Source: an uncultured Capnocytophaga sp.
GTDB lineage: Bacteria; Bacteroidota; Bacteroidia; Flavobacteriales; Flavobacteriaceae
DNA: 64,000 bases
NCBI RefSeq assembly: GCF_937936315.1
Contig: NZ_CALGWU010000041.1
Span: forward strand, 62,001-126,000
Direction: 5' to 3'
The position numbers and the translations under genes were made by a program. How positions within the stretch are numbered: the first letter of the stretch is position 1; every line of letters starts with the position of its first letter. Below the pieces are notes generated by a model. It made no database searches. It saw only the letters and a program-made list of their open reading frames with translations, and was not told the DNA's origin. Positions 33,600 to 42,035 of this stretch are shown here, piece by piece.

Positions 33600-34598
33600 T
33601 TATTGTATCATTTCCCAGAGTTTGTCTTTGAGTTGCTGGATGCCTTTGCCTGCTACCGATGAGATGAATAAGAAAGGTGTATCGCCCAATCCTGCGGCTA
33701 CTTCTTGACGAATGGCTTCGGTGAGTTCGTCGTCGAGCATATCTGCTTTTGAAATGGTTATGAGGCGATCTTTATCTAATAGTTCGGGGTTGTATTCTTT
33801 GAGTTCGTTGAGCAAGATATGGTATTCTTCTATGATATCCTTGCTGTCGGCAGGGATGAGGAATAGCAATACCGAGTTGCGCTCTATATGTCGCAAGAAG
33901 TAATGCCCTAACCCTTTGCCCTCGGCAGCGCCCTCTATAATCCCAGGGATATCGGCTACTACAAACGATTGATAATCGCGGTTTTGCACAATACCCAAAT
34001 TGGGTTTTAACGTTGTGAATGGATAATCGCCTATTTTGGGCTTGGCAGAAGTTATTACTGATAACAATGTAGATTTGCCCGCATTGGGGAAGCCTACAAA
34101 GCCTACATCGGCTAATACTTTTAACTCTAAAAGCAACTCGCGTTCTTCACCAGGGAGACCTGGTTGGGCGTAGCGTGGGGTTTGATTGGTAGCTGTGCGG
34201 AAATGCCAGTTGCCTAATCCCCCTTTGCCACCGCGGAGTGCGATGATTTCTTGCCCGTCTTCAGTAATTTCAAAGAGCACCTCTTCGGTTTCAGCATCTT
34301 TAACAATGGTTCCTAAGGGGACTTCTAAAGTGATATCTTTACCGTCGGCACCGAAACTGCGATTGGCACCTCCTGCTTCACCGTGTTCGGCGCGGAAGTG
34401 CTGTTGGAACTTGAAGTGTATGAGAGTCCAGAGGTGTTTGTTGCCACGCAAGATAATGTGTCCTCCACGACCGCCATCGCCTCCATCAGGACCTCCTTTG
34501 GGTACAAATTTTTCGCGGTGTAGGTGCATAGAACCTGCGCCTCCTTTGCCAGAGGCGGCGTATATCTTTACGTAGTCGGTGAAATTGCCTTCGGTCAT
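33600..34598 (-). CDS. obg: Obg/CgtA GTPase
   Basis: A 332-residue GTPase with the Gly-rich Obg fold (about residues 5-158, GGPDGGDGGRGGHI) and the G domain: G1 GFPNAGKSTLL, G2/G3 DYPFTTLKPNLG and DIPGIIEGA, G4 near ISKAD and G5 SSVAG. The C-terminal OCT domain of longer Obg proteins is absent, as is usual in Bacteroidota. It acts in 50S subunit assembly and stress control. It lies 6 bp after the HPT-adenylate kinase gene in the same operon, an order often seen in Flavobacteria. Confidence 0.95.
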   Translation of the reverse strand: MTEGNFTDYVKIYAASGKGGAGSMHLHREKFVPKGGPDGGDGGRGGHIILRGNKHLWTLIHFKFQQHFRAEHGEAGGANRSFGADGKDITLEVPLGTIVKDAETEEVLFEITEDGQEIIALRGGKGGLGNWHFRTATNQTPRYAQPGLPGEERELLLELKVLADVGFVGFPNAGKSTLLSVITSAKPKIGDYPFTTLKPNLGIVQNRDYQSFVVADIPGIIEGAAEGKGLGHYFLRHIERNSVLLFLIPADSKDIIEEYHILLNELKEYNPELLDKDRLITISKADMLDDELTEAIRQEVAAGLGDTPFLFISSVAGKGIQQLKDKLWEMIQ

Positions 34599-34604
34599 TG
34601 GGGA

Positions 34605-35729
34605 TTATTCAGCTTTAATTTTGTCGATAGTTTCAGAGAGGCGGGTGGTAATCTCTTCGATAGTACCAATGCCATCAACTGCGTGATATTTGTCTTGTGC
34701 TTGATAGAAAGCGATAAGGGGAGCAGTTTTTTCGTTGTATTCGGTGAAACGATTGCGTATTTTCTCTTCGTCTTGGTCATCGGTGCGACCGCTCACTTTG
34801 CCACGCTCTACTAATCGTTTGATGAGAATTTCGTCATCAGCTTCTAAAGCAAGAGTGCCGTGAATGCGCATTCCTTTAGAAGTTAAGAAAGCGTCGAGAG
34901 CTTCGGCTTGTGCAATGGTACGAGGAAAGCCGTCAAAGATAAATCCTTCGGCATTAGGGTTCTTTTCAACTTCCTCTTGTAGCATTTGTATAGTAACTTC
35001 ATCGGGTACAAGGTCACCTTTATCCATATATGATTGTGCAAGCTTGCCGAGTTTTGTTTCGTTCTTGATATTGTAGCGGAAAATATCGCCGGTAGAGATG
35101 TGTACTAAGTTGTATTTATCTTTCAAAAATGCGGCTTGGGTGCCTTTGCCAGCCCCTGGTTTGCCGAAAAGTACTAAATTTGTCATAGTTAATGAAGTGT
35201 TTAATTGATATACTTGAGGTAGGTTGCGTGCTATCTCATCGAAATCTAAGCCGTAGCCCACGATAAAGCGGTTAGGGATAGGCTTACCTACATAGTCTAT
35301 TTTGAGGTCTTTTTTGTAAGCATCGGGTTTGAAGAATAGGGTAGCCACGCGGAAAGATTTTACCTTTTGGTTTTCAAATAGTCGGTAAATTTCTTCTAAG
35401 GTATTACCAGTGTCGATAATATCTTCTAATATTACCACATCGCGTCCTTCCACTGGGGTAGAAAGCCCAATGAGTTGGTGTATTTTTCCAGTAGACTGGG
35501 TGCCTTGGTAGGATGCCATTTTCACGAATGATATTTCGCATTCGCCTTTGTAGTGCCTTAGAAAGTCGGCAGCAAACATAAAAGAGCCGTTGAGTATGGC
35601 GATGAAAATAGGGCGAGACTCTTGCAAATCTTGATATACCTCACTTGCCATTCGTTCATTGATTTGGTTGAGTTCTTCTGCAGATACGTAAGGCTCAAAG
35701 GTCTTATCGTGTAATTTTATCAGTTCCAT
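34605..35729 (-). CDS. Hypoxanthine phosphoribosyltransferase-adenylate kinase fusion
   Basis: A 374-residue two-domain protein. Residues 1-175 are a hypoxanthine-type phosphoribosyltransferase (PRPP loop VVILEDIIDTGNT at about 98-110). Residues 182-374 are adenylate kinase (P-loop FGKPGAGKGTQ, FDGFPRT, and a short lid with VSGRTDD lacking zinc Cys residues). It links purine salvage (IMP/GMP formation) with AMP phosphorylation. The linker is short, and an in-frame ATG at 35186 exactly begins the kinase, so a separate kinase could also be translated. The fusion is known from other Flavobacteriia. It precedes obg. Confidence 0.92.
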   Translation of the reverse strand: MELIKLHDKTFEPYVSAEELNQINERMASEVYQDLQESRPIFIAILNGSFMFAADFLRHYKGECEISFVKMASYQGTQSTGKIHQLIGLSTPVEGRDVVILEDIIDTGNTLEEIYRLFENQKVKSFRVATLFFKPDAYKKDLKIDYVGKPIPNRFIVGYGLDFDEIARNLPQVYQLNTSLTMTNLVLFGKPGAGKGTQAAFLKDKYNLVHISTGDIFRYNIKNETKLGKLAQSYMDKGDLVPDEVTIQMLQEEVEKNPNAEGFIFDGFPRTIAQAEALDAFLTSKGMRIHGTLALEADDEILIKRLVERGKVSGRTDDQDEEKIRNRFTEYNEKTAPLIAFYQAQDKYHAVDGIGTIEEITTRLSETIDKIKAE

Positions 35730-35893
35730 TGTTTAGGTGTTATGTTTAGTCGTTAGGGTGTTACAGGGAGGAGTTAGTGTGCTAACTTCTTTATTATCTT
35801 TTACATCTTATTGAAATAAAATGCAAAGGTAATCATTTTTAATAAATGCACAATAATTGTGCCTATAATATATCTTGAAGAGTATAAAATAAA

Positions 35894-35920
35894 TTGGCGC
35901 GGGTTAAAAACTCGCGCCAA
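35894..35920 (-). terminator. Terminator after the SemiSWEET gene
   Basis: Arms TTGGCGCGGGTT and ACTCGCGCCAA pair at 11 of 12 positions around a short A-rich loop; on the minus strand an AT-rich tail follows. Confidence 0.7.
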
Positions 35921-35952
35921 ATGATATTTTGAAAACTGTGTGACTGAAAATG

Positions 35953-36216
35953 CTACAATGCTGTTGCAAAAGCTAAAAGCCCAAAGATAATCCCAGGGGC
36001 ATTGGCAATGGCAACAGGATAATCGCGTTTGGGTTTCTTCAGTAAACCATAAGCTACCCAAAGTGAGCAGTTAATCGCTGCCACCAAAGGCTGTATAGGG
36101 TTGCCTTTGTGTCCAGCAAGATTGTCACTAATCTGTGGAATATATGATACATACATTCCTATAGCAGTAGCGGTAGCTACCCAGCCTAAAATAGTAAAAA
36201 GTTTTCCGTTTTCCAT
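35953..36216 (-). CDS. SemiSWEET sugar transporter (PQ-loop protein)
   Basis: An 87-residue three-helix protein with the PQ motif in YVSYIPQISDNLAGHKGN and the second-helix Asn/Trp residues AAINCSLWVAYG. SemiSWEETs dimerise to move sugars down a gradient. The gene lies 70 bp after susD on the same strand, but TTG-N19-TACCTTTG (36278-36249) gives it its own promoter just after the susD stop. It could take up the sugar released from SusCD-imported material, although the substrate is unknown. Confidence 0.88.
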   Translation of the reverse strand: MENGKLFTILGWVATATAIGMYVSYIPQISDNLAGHKGNPIQPLVAAINCSLWVAYGLLKKPKRDYPVAIANAPGIIFGLLAFATAL

Positions 36217-36248
36217 TTTATTATTTAATTTGTATGATTTTTAGAATA

Positions 36249-36278
36249 CAAAGGTAATGATTTTCATTGAATAACCAA
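36249..36278 (-). promoter_or_regulatory. SemiSWEET promoter
   Basis: On the minus strand TTG (36278-36276), 19 nt, TACCTTTG (36256-36249). The transcript would start near 36243, leaving a leader of about 27 nt. Confidence 0.6.
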
Positions 36279-36286
36279 CTGTTATC

Positions 36287-37678
36287 CTAATAATTTTGTG
36301 TGAGTGATGGGTTCTTATCCATTACATCTTTAGGGAAAGGAACGATATACATAGGGGAGTTAGGAGGTAGGGTATAAGTGCGTTGGGGTACAGTGGTATT
36401 CACCAAAGGGAAAGTGCGTTGCAAAGTTTTAGCGTAAGCAGGCTCGGTGTTCAATCGTTTTAAATCGAAAAAGCGATTAAAGCCCATAGCTAGCTCTCGG
36501 CGACGCTCATCGATGATGAGTTTTACCGTTTCCTCGGTGTTAGCAGGGGTTGCAAGGGCTGAGCCACTGCCTTTCACACGCTTGCTACGAAGGGTGTTTA
36601 CGGTTTGTATAGCCCCGTTGAGGTCGCCTAAGCGCGCTTGGCATTCAGCCATAGTAAGATACATTTCGCCTGTTTTCATTCCTACGGTAGGGTAGAAGAA
36701 TTTGGTAGAGACCATATCCCAGTTGGCTGCACCTGAACCTATATCGGCATAGCGGTGGTTTTTCTTAAAAAATAGCTTGAAGCGCATATCGTTTGTTGCA
36801 TCAAAAAGATTGCAAAACTCAGGACTCACAGGGTAAACCCACCAAACATTCATTTCGGTATGTCCATTCATATAGGCTAAGTTGAGCACTTCGGGGTTTT
36901 TATCTATGGTGATATTGGTAGGGTTAGTTTCATAAGCTACCATATCTATCAGTTGGTTGTTGTACGACAGACTCTTTTGGGCTGCTGCCAATGCTTGCTG
37001 GTATTCTCTTCTGAATAGATGCACTCTGGCTTTCAGTGCATAACCGAAAGCTAAAGAGGGGTGGTATACATTCACAGGCTGTGTTTGCAAGAGAGGCAAG
37101 GCTGCCTCGATATCTTCTTGAATAAAGTCGTACACTTCTTTTACGCTAGCTTTAGCAGGTTGTGCTTCTAAATCGAACTCGCGCATTAAGCACACCCCGC
37201 CATCGGTAGCTGCTGTAGCTGGGTTGTAGCCTTTGGCATAAACGTTTATCAGCATAAAGTAATCAAAAGCTCTTAGCAAGCGGGCTTCGGCTTTGGCACG
37301 TGCTTTTAGTGAGGCATCGCCTTTGGCATTATCAACGGTAGAGATAATCATATTCCATCTGCCGATATAGCTATACACGTTGTTATAAAAAGCTGATGAC
37401 TCAATGTAATCGGCACGAGGGGCACTTTCCTCATAATAGAAGTTGATGCTGTTTAGATCGGGACTTTTCCCAACGATGCTACTCTCTTTCACCCAATTGT
37501 CGTCTACCAAAGCACGAAAGTTGAAAGGAGAGTAGTTTTTAGAGGGAAGTACTACCAAATCGTAGTATTCCTCAGCAGTGTTGATTATCTTTTCACCTTT
37601 AGGGGTAAGGTCGGTATATTTTTCGCAAGCACAGAAAAACAATGCGCTGAATATTATTGTGGTTATGATTCTTTTCAT
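36287..37678 (-). CDS. SusD/RagB-family outer-membrane nutrient-binding lipoprotein
   Basis: A 463-residue SusD-like protein. The signal ends in a lipobox (ALFFCAC, Cys near residues 16-18). The N-terminal SusD_RagB part contains the TPR-like scaffold (ARLLRAFDYFMLINVYAKGY is the diagnostic segment). The C-terminal part has TMAECQARLGDLNGAIQTVN and IIDERRRELAMGFNRFFDLK. It covers the SusC channel as a substrate-binding lid. No enzyme genes accompany the pair, so the ligand (glycan or peptide) cannot be inferred. Confidence 0.93.
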   Translation of the reverse strand: MKRIITTIIFSALFFCACEKYTDLTPKGEKIINTAEEYYDLVVLPSKNYSPFNFRALVDDNWVKESSIVGKSPDLNSINFYYEESAPRADYIESSAFYNNVYSYIGRWNMIISTVDNAKGDASLKARAKAEARLLRAFDYFMLINVYAKGYNPATAATDGGVCLMREFDLEAQPAKASVKEVYDFIQEDIEAALPLLQTQPVNVYHPSLAFGYALKARVHLFRREYQQALAAAQKSLSYNNQLIDMVAYETNPTNITIDKNPEVLNLAYMNGHTEMNVWWVYPVSPEFCNLFDATNDMRFKLFFKKNHRYADIGSGAANWDMVSTKFFYPTVGMKTGEMYLTMAECQARLGDLNGAIQTVNTLRSKRVKGSGSALATPANTEETVKLIIDERRRELAMGFNRFFDLKRLNTEPAYAKTLQRTFPLVNTTVPQRTYTLPPNSPMYIVPFPKDVMDKNPSLTQNY

Positions 37679-37724
37679 TGTAAAATTATTAAGGTATAAA
37701 AACTGCCTGCCGTGCTACGGCCGG

Positions 37725-40700
37725 CTAAAAGCTAAGTGACAAGCCAAAAAGAGCAGTGGTTGCTATAGGCAAAGAGCGTGTTCCAGTATTGAGATTATAA
37801 GCTTCGGGGTCTATGTCGTCGCCAGCGGCACACCAAGTGAACAAGTTGTTGAGCTGAGCGGTAACTTTAGCGTTTTGCAAGCGCAATTTCTCACAAATAT
37901 CTTTAGGGATATAGCAAGCAAACACCACATTGCGCCATTTGAGATAATCGGCATTTACCACGTGGTTGTCGCCGTATTGCCAAAAGGTGTTCACCGTGTT
38001 GGCGGTACGTCTCAAAGCGGCTGGATAGTCAAACGACATACGCGGCATATCCGTGGGGTTAGTCGCTGTCCAACGCTGTTTGATATCATGGTGGGTTTCG
38101 CTTTCTTGGTTGATAGAATAGGTATCTTTGCGAAGTTTATGTCCTCCAGCATATACAAACATTGTGGAGAGTTCAAAAACTTTGTAGCGCAGTTGCAAGT
38201 TGAGCGCCCCATTGAAAGTAGGATTCATTGTTCCTAATTTCACAAGAGCATCTTCATTTTTGATATCTTTTATAGTAGGTATGCCATTGGCATCGAAAGT
38301 AGTGTTAGGATTGCCATTCTCGTCTAAATAAATAGGGTAACCATTAACGGTTTCCTTATATCGGTAAGCGTATAGCGAGTTGAAATCATCGCCTTGATGG
38401 TAGTAATACAAGGGGTTACGCGCGTATTCCACGGCACTGGTAGGCTTACTACTCACTTTTTCAATGGTATTTTTGTTGTAGGCAAAGGTAGTTCCTACAC
38501 TAAGTTGCAAATCGTCAGCCAATTTGCGAGTAGCATTCAAACTTACTTCTATTCCTTTGTTTAGCAAAGCTCCGTTGTTGATCAGGCGTCGTTGAGCTCC
38601 TACCGTAGGGTCTAGTTCAGTGAGTACCAATAGGTCAGAACTATAACGGCGGTAGAGGTCGATACTTCCTGAGAACCAATGCCATACACCAAAATCAATA
38701 CCTATATTAGCAGTTTCAGTCTTTTCCCAACGCAATTTAGGGTTAGGCAAATCGGTATCATTGATCAGTAAATACTGTTGGCTAGGATAAGCACCGCGTA
38801 CGTCGGTAAGCAAGCGTCCGCGCAAGAAAGGGGAGGTAGTTTGATCTACATTTCCACTGATCCCATAAGTGAGGCGGAGTTTCAACAAATCAATATCATT
38901 TATATTGAAGAAGTTTTCGCGGTGTACATTCCAGCTACCCCCTACTGACCATAGCGGACGGTATTTGTATTTAGGGTCTGCGCCAAACATATCTGCTTGA
39001 TCTATACGCACACTCCCTGTAAGGTTGTATTTCTGGCGATATGAGTAACCAAAATTGCTGTAGAAAGAAATGAAGCGGTGTTTGGTTTCGCTATGCTGAT
39101 TGCGGTTTAACGATAGTGATTGCCTGCCATAGAGATAAGAAGTTACTCCAGGGTTGTAGAGGTCTTTCCAATTAAGGGTAGGGAAAGAGAGAGTTTGCTC
39201 ATCATAACCATAATGAGCTTCAGCAATATTGCGCGGGGTATAGTGTTGGCGCATCTCAAAACCTACCAAAGCCATTACATTGTGCGCTTCGGCAAAAGTG
39301 CGGTTGAAATCTAACTGCTGACGGAAGGTATAGTGCTGTGTTTGTTTTTTTAGCTGTTCGTAATAACCTCCTTCGGGCAGTTCTGAGGAGAATTTTTGAG
39401 TAGTAGCGTCTTGTTTTACCAATTGGTTATGGCGCAAACGCATATAATAAGTATCTTTACCTAAGAAAGTTTCACTGTCGAAGGTATTCAGTTCGTACTG
39501 AAAATAACTTTGATATTGCAACCCTTTGAGTATAGATACTTGCAGATTTACAAACGGACGCAAGTTGAGAGTGTGTTGCTTTTGGTGTTCCTGCGCTATA
39601 GATTCCAATAAATTGAAGCTATAGGAGCGGAAAGCATCGTTGCCGGCAATTTGTTCTAAAATATGACCATTGATAGGGGCTACTAAATTGAACCCTGCAT
39701 ACGGATTGGTACCTAATACTGAGGTGTAACGAGCTTGCCCCAGCGGATTGATATAGCTGTAGCGCATTGGTTCGGCTACAGCATCAATAGCAGTATATCT
39801 GCCATTCAGTCCTATGGTGCTTTTTAGCCAAGGGGTAAGCTGATAAGTGTTTTTTAAATAGAGGTTGAGTGCACGGGTCTTTTCGGTAACGATGCGCTCA
39901 TCGGTGTCTTCATATTGCAAGGAAGCGTAATTTTGACTGCGGTTATTACCACTTTCTACGCTTATATTATAGCGTTTGCTGATGATAGGTTGCCATACAT
40001 AGCGCTTGAAGTCGCGGAGGTAATCGCGGTTGCGCCAAGTGTTGAGAGTGTTATTCACCTCTTGTGCGCTGAGTTTTCCTTTGGCTTGGTCGCGGTAGAG
40101 CTGGAAGAGAGGCGAGTAGTATCGCACGGTTTGTCTGCCTCCAATTTCTCCATACGAAGCAAAAAGATTGTCTACATTGCTATTGCTATCCGCTAATTTA
40201 CTTTGGTAGAAAGCGGTTTCGAGGTCGATAAGGTCGGAAGTAGAAGCGTAGCGCATACGGTCTACATTGGGTTTAAAGGTATAAGAAAGATCGGTATTCA
40301 CGTTGATACGCAACCCGTTATGCAATCCTTTTTTGGTGACAATCACAATCACGCCATTGGCAGCCCGCACCCCGTAGATAGCGGTAGCAGCAGCATCTTT
40401 TAGTACAGTTACTGATTCTATATCTTGTGGGTTGATGTTCTCTAATGGAATATCAGTAGGGATATTGTCTATCACAACGAGAGGGGTATACCCTACATTG
40501 CCCGAGAAAGTGCCTACACCGCGCAAGATAGGAACTTCTTTACCCGTAGAAGGGTCTTTTGTGAAGCGCAAACCTGCCACTTGCCCTTCTATAACATCTT
40601 TGAGAGTAGCATTGATTTGCCGATTGATTTGCGAAGGTTTGATTTCGGTATACGCCGAAGTAGTTCCTGACTTGCGAAGATTTTGGTAGCCAGTAGCTAC

Positions 40701-40808
40701 TACATCAACTGATGACAGTTGTATGATACTGTCCTTAGGAGTGACGGGTGTCTGCCCCATTGCCATACCACAAGGCAAGAGTGCGCACGCGATTAGATAT
40801 TTTTTCAT
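37725..40808 (-). CDS. SusC/RagA-family TonB-dependent outer-membrane transporter
   Basis: A 1027-residue TonB-dependent transporter with a signal peptide to about residue 18. A plug with IEGQVAGLRF, PILRGVGTF and NGVIVIVTKKG follows, then a 22-strand barrel ending in LFGLSLSF. The usual N-terminal carboxypeptidase-regulatory-like domain is absent: the TonB-box-like stretch VDVVATGYQN follows only about 20 residues after the signal. Substrate passes to the periplasm with energy from TonB. It is co-transcribed with susD (46 bp gap). The upstream 240 bp are AT-rich with no clear consensus promoter. Confidence 0.94.
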   Translation of the reverse strand: MKKYLIACALLPCGMAMGQTPVTPKDSIIQLSSVDVVATGYQNLRKSGTTSAYTEIKPSQINRQINATLKDVIEGQVAGLRFTKDPSTGKEVPILRGVGTFSGNVGYTPLVVIDNIPTDIPLENINPQDIESVTVLKDAAATAIYGVRAANGVIVIVTKKGLHNGLRINVNTDLSYTFKPNVDRMRYASTSDLIDLETAFYQSKLADSNSNVDNLFASYGEIGGRQTVRYYSPLFQLYRDQAKGKLSAQEVNNTLNTWRNRDYLRDFKRYVWQPIISKRYNISVESGNNRSQNYASLQYEDTDERIVTEKTRALNLYLKNTYQLTPWLKSTIGLNGRYTAIDAVAEPMRYSYINPLGQARYTSVLGTNPYAGFNLVAPINGHILEQIAGNDAFRSYSFNLLESIAQEHQKQHTLNLRPFVNLQVSILKGLQYQSYFQYELNTFDSETFLGKDTYYMRLRHNQLVKQDATTQKFSSELPEGGYYEQLKKQTQHYTFRQQLDFNRTFAEAHNVMALVGFEMRQHYTPRNIAEAHYGYDEQTLSFPTLNWKDLYNPGVTSYLYGRQSLSLNRNQHSETKHRFISFYSNFGYSYRQKYNLTGSVRIDQADMFGADPKYKYRPLWSVGGSWNVHRENFFNINDIDLLKLRLTYGISGNVDQTTSPFLRGRLLTDVRGAYPSQQYLLINDTDLPNPKLRWEKTETANIGIDFGVWHWFSGSIDLYRRYSSDLLVLTELDPTVGAQRRLINNGALLNKGIEVSLNATRKLADDLQLSVGTTFAYNKNTIEKVSSKPTSAVEYARNPLYYYHQGDDFNSLYAYRYKETVNGYPIYLDENGNPNTTFDANGIPTIKDIKNEDALVKLGTMNPTFNGALNLQLRYKVFELSTMFVYAGGHKLRKDTYSINQESETHHDIKQRWTATNPTDMPRMSFDYPAALRRTANTVNTFWQYGDNHVVNADYLKWRNVVFACYIPKDICEKLRLQNAKVTAQLNNLFTWCAAGDDIDPEAYNLNTGTRSLPIATTALFGLSLSF

Positions 40809-41047
40809 AAATATTAGTTATTAGTGGGTTAGTAGTAAAAAGTTAAGAGTTAAAGGTTTTTAGAAGCGGCAAAAGTAGTAAATAGAAGTGAAGTGTACAA
40901 ATTATTTTAAAGTAAACTAAATAAAAAACTTTGTAAAAATCTTAAAACGTAAGCTATAGATTTTGACAAAGTTTATTAAGGTAAAATTGACGTAGAGATT
41001 TAAAAAAACCTCTTCTCGTCTTTTTACTGTATTTTACTAATTATCAA

Positions 41048-41713
41048 CTAAGGAAGTATCTCTCCTACTGCGATATCGCAACGGTGACCTGGTTGTCCGT
41101 GTGGTGGATTGGGTTTACCCGAAAACCCTAGCTCGGTAGTGCCCGTGTGTTGTTGTGCTTGTTGAGGGTCGATTACAATTTGTTGTTGAGTTACTTGTGG
41201 TTGAGCAGCAGCAGGTTGAGCAGCAGGTTTGCTGTTCAGGGGTGCTCCTACAGGTATATCACAACGATGACCTGGTTGTCCATGAGGAGGGTTGAGTTTT
41301 TCCCCCTTAGCTCCTACATAATTTTGTTGAGTTTGAGGCTGTACTTGCATTACTTGCTGAGGCACCCCACCCGAAACTACTGGCATAACTTCATTTTCAC
41401 CTACAGGCTTCACCTGTGAAACAGCACTCCCATCGTTAGGCAGTGGTGCGCCCACGGCAATATCACAGCGGTGTCCTGGCTGTCCATGAGGTGGATTGAG
41501 TGTTACCCCCCCTTGGCTAGCGGGTAAAGAAGGTTGTACTATATTGTTATTTAACTGACTAAAAGGATTATTTTCGTTTGATTTATCTCGTTGTGCCTCA
41601 GCCAACTCTGTATTAGCAAAAGCATCTTCGGCAACAGCTATTTCTTGAGGTGTGTTTTGGCAGGCTATGAAAGCAAGCCCTAAAAAAGACATTGTTATAA
41701 AGCGTGTATTCAT
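41048..41713 (-). CDS. Lipoprotein with three NPPHGQPGHRCD motifs
   Basis: A 221-residue lipoprotein from the ATG at 41713, with the lipidated Cys at residue 18 (GLAFIAC). Three near-identical 16-residue motifs (NPPHGQPGHRCDIAVG) lie at about residues 73-88, 141-156 and 202-217, joined by Gln/Pro/Ala-rich linkers, with the last motif at the C-terminus. Each motif carries two His, one Cys and one Asp, which could bind a metal or haem (inference). I recall single copies of this motif in hypothetical Bacteroidota proteins, but know no function. The promoter TTG-N19-TATTTTTG lies at 41764-41735. It ends 240 bp before the SusC start. Confidence 0.75.
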   Translation of the reverse strand: MNTRFITMSFLGLAFIACQNTPQEIAVAEDAFANTELAEAQRDKSNENNPFSQLNNNIVQPSLPASQGGVTLNPPHGQPGHRCDIAVGAPLPNDGSAVSQVKPVGENEVMPVVSGGVPQQVMQVQPQTQQNYVGAKGEKLNPPHGQPGHRCDIPVGAPLNSKPAAQPAAAQPQVTQQQIVIDPQQAQQHTGTTELGFSGKPNPPHGQPGHRCDIAVGEILP

Positions 41714-42035
41714 TTTATGATTTTTTTTAGATTGCAAAAATACAAAACAATTGATAATTAGCAATTAATAATTAACATTTTTAACAGCCCCCTAACATCA
41801 AACTCAATTTTTAAAATTCACCATTCAAGAGAACAAATCTTTTGGTTCCAAAAAAATCTTAGCTCTAAATTTCGCTCTTAACTATCAAAATCTCTTCGAT
41901 AAAAAAAATACACAACCAATTAATAATCAATACCATAAAAGTCCTTCTAAAAAAAAGATGTTAAAAAATTGCTGTTATCTCAAAAATTATTCCTAATATT
42001 GACGGCTCAAATCAGTTACGAGTTACAAATTACGA
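41714..42035. other. Intergenic region between divergent genes (322 bp)
   Basis: It holds the minus promoter of the motif-repeat lipoprotein: TTG at 41764-41762, 19 nt, TATTTTTG at 41742-41735, inside TTAATTR-type heptamers. An AT-rich middle follows, and a heptamer run (GTTACGA, GTTACAA, ATTACGA) at 42015-42035 leads directly into the DPP IV start codon. No clear plus-strand -7 box and no small gene were seen. Confidence 0.6.
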
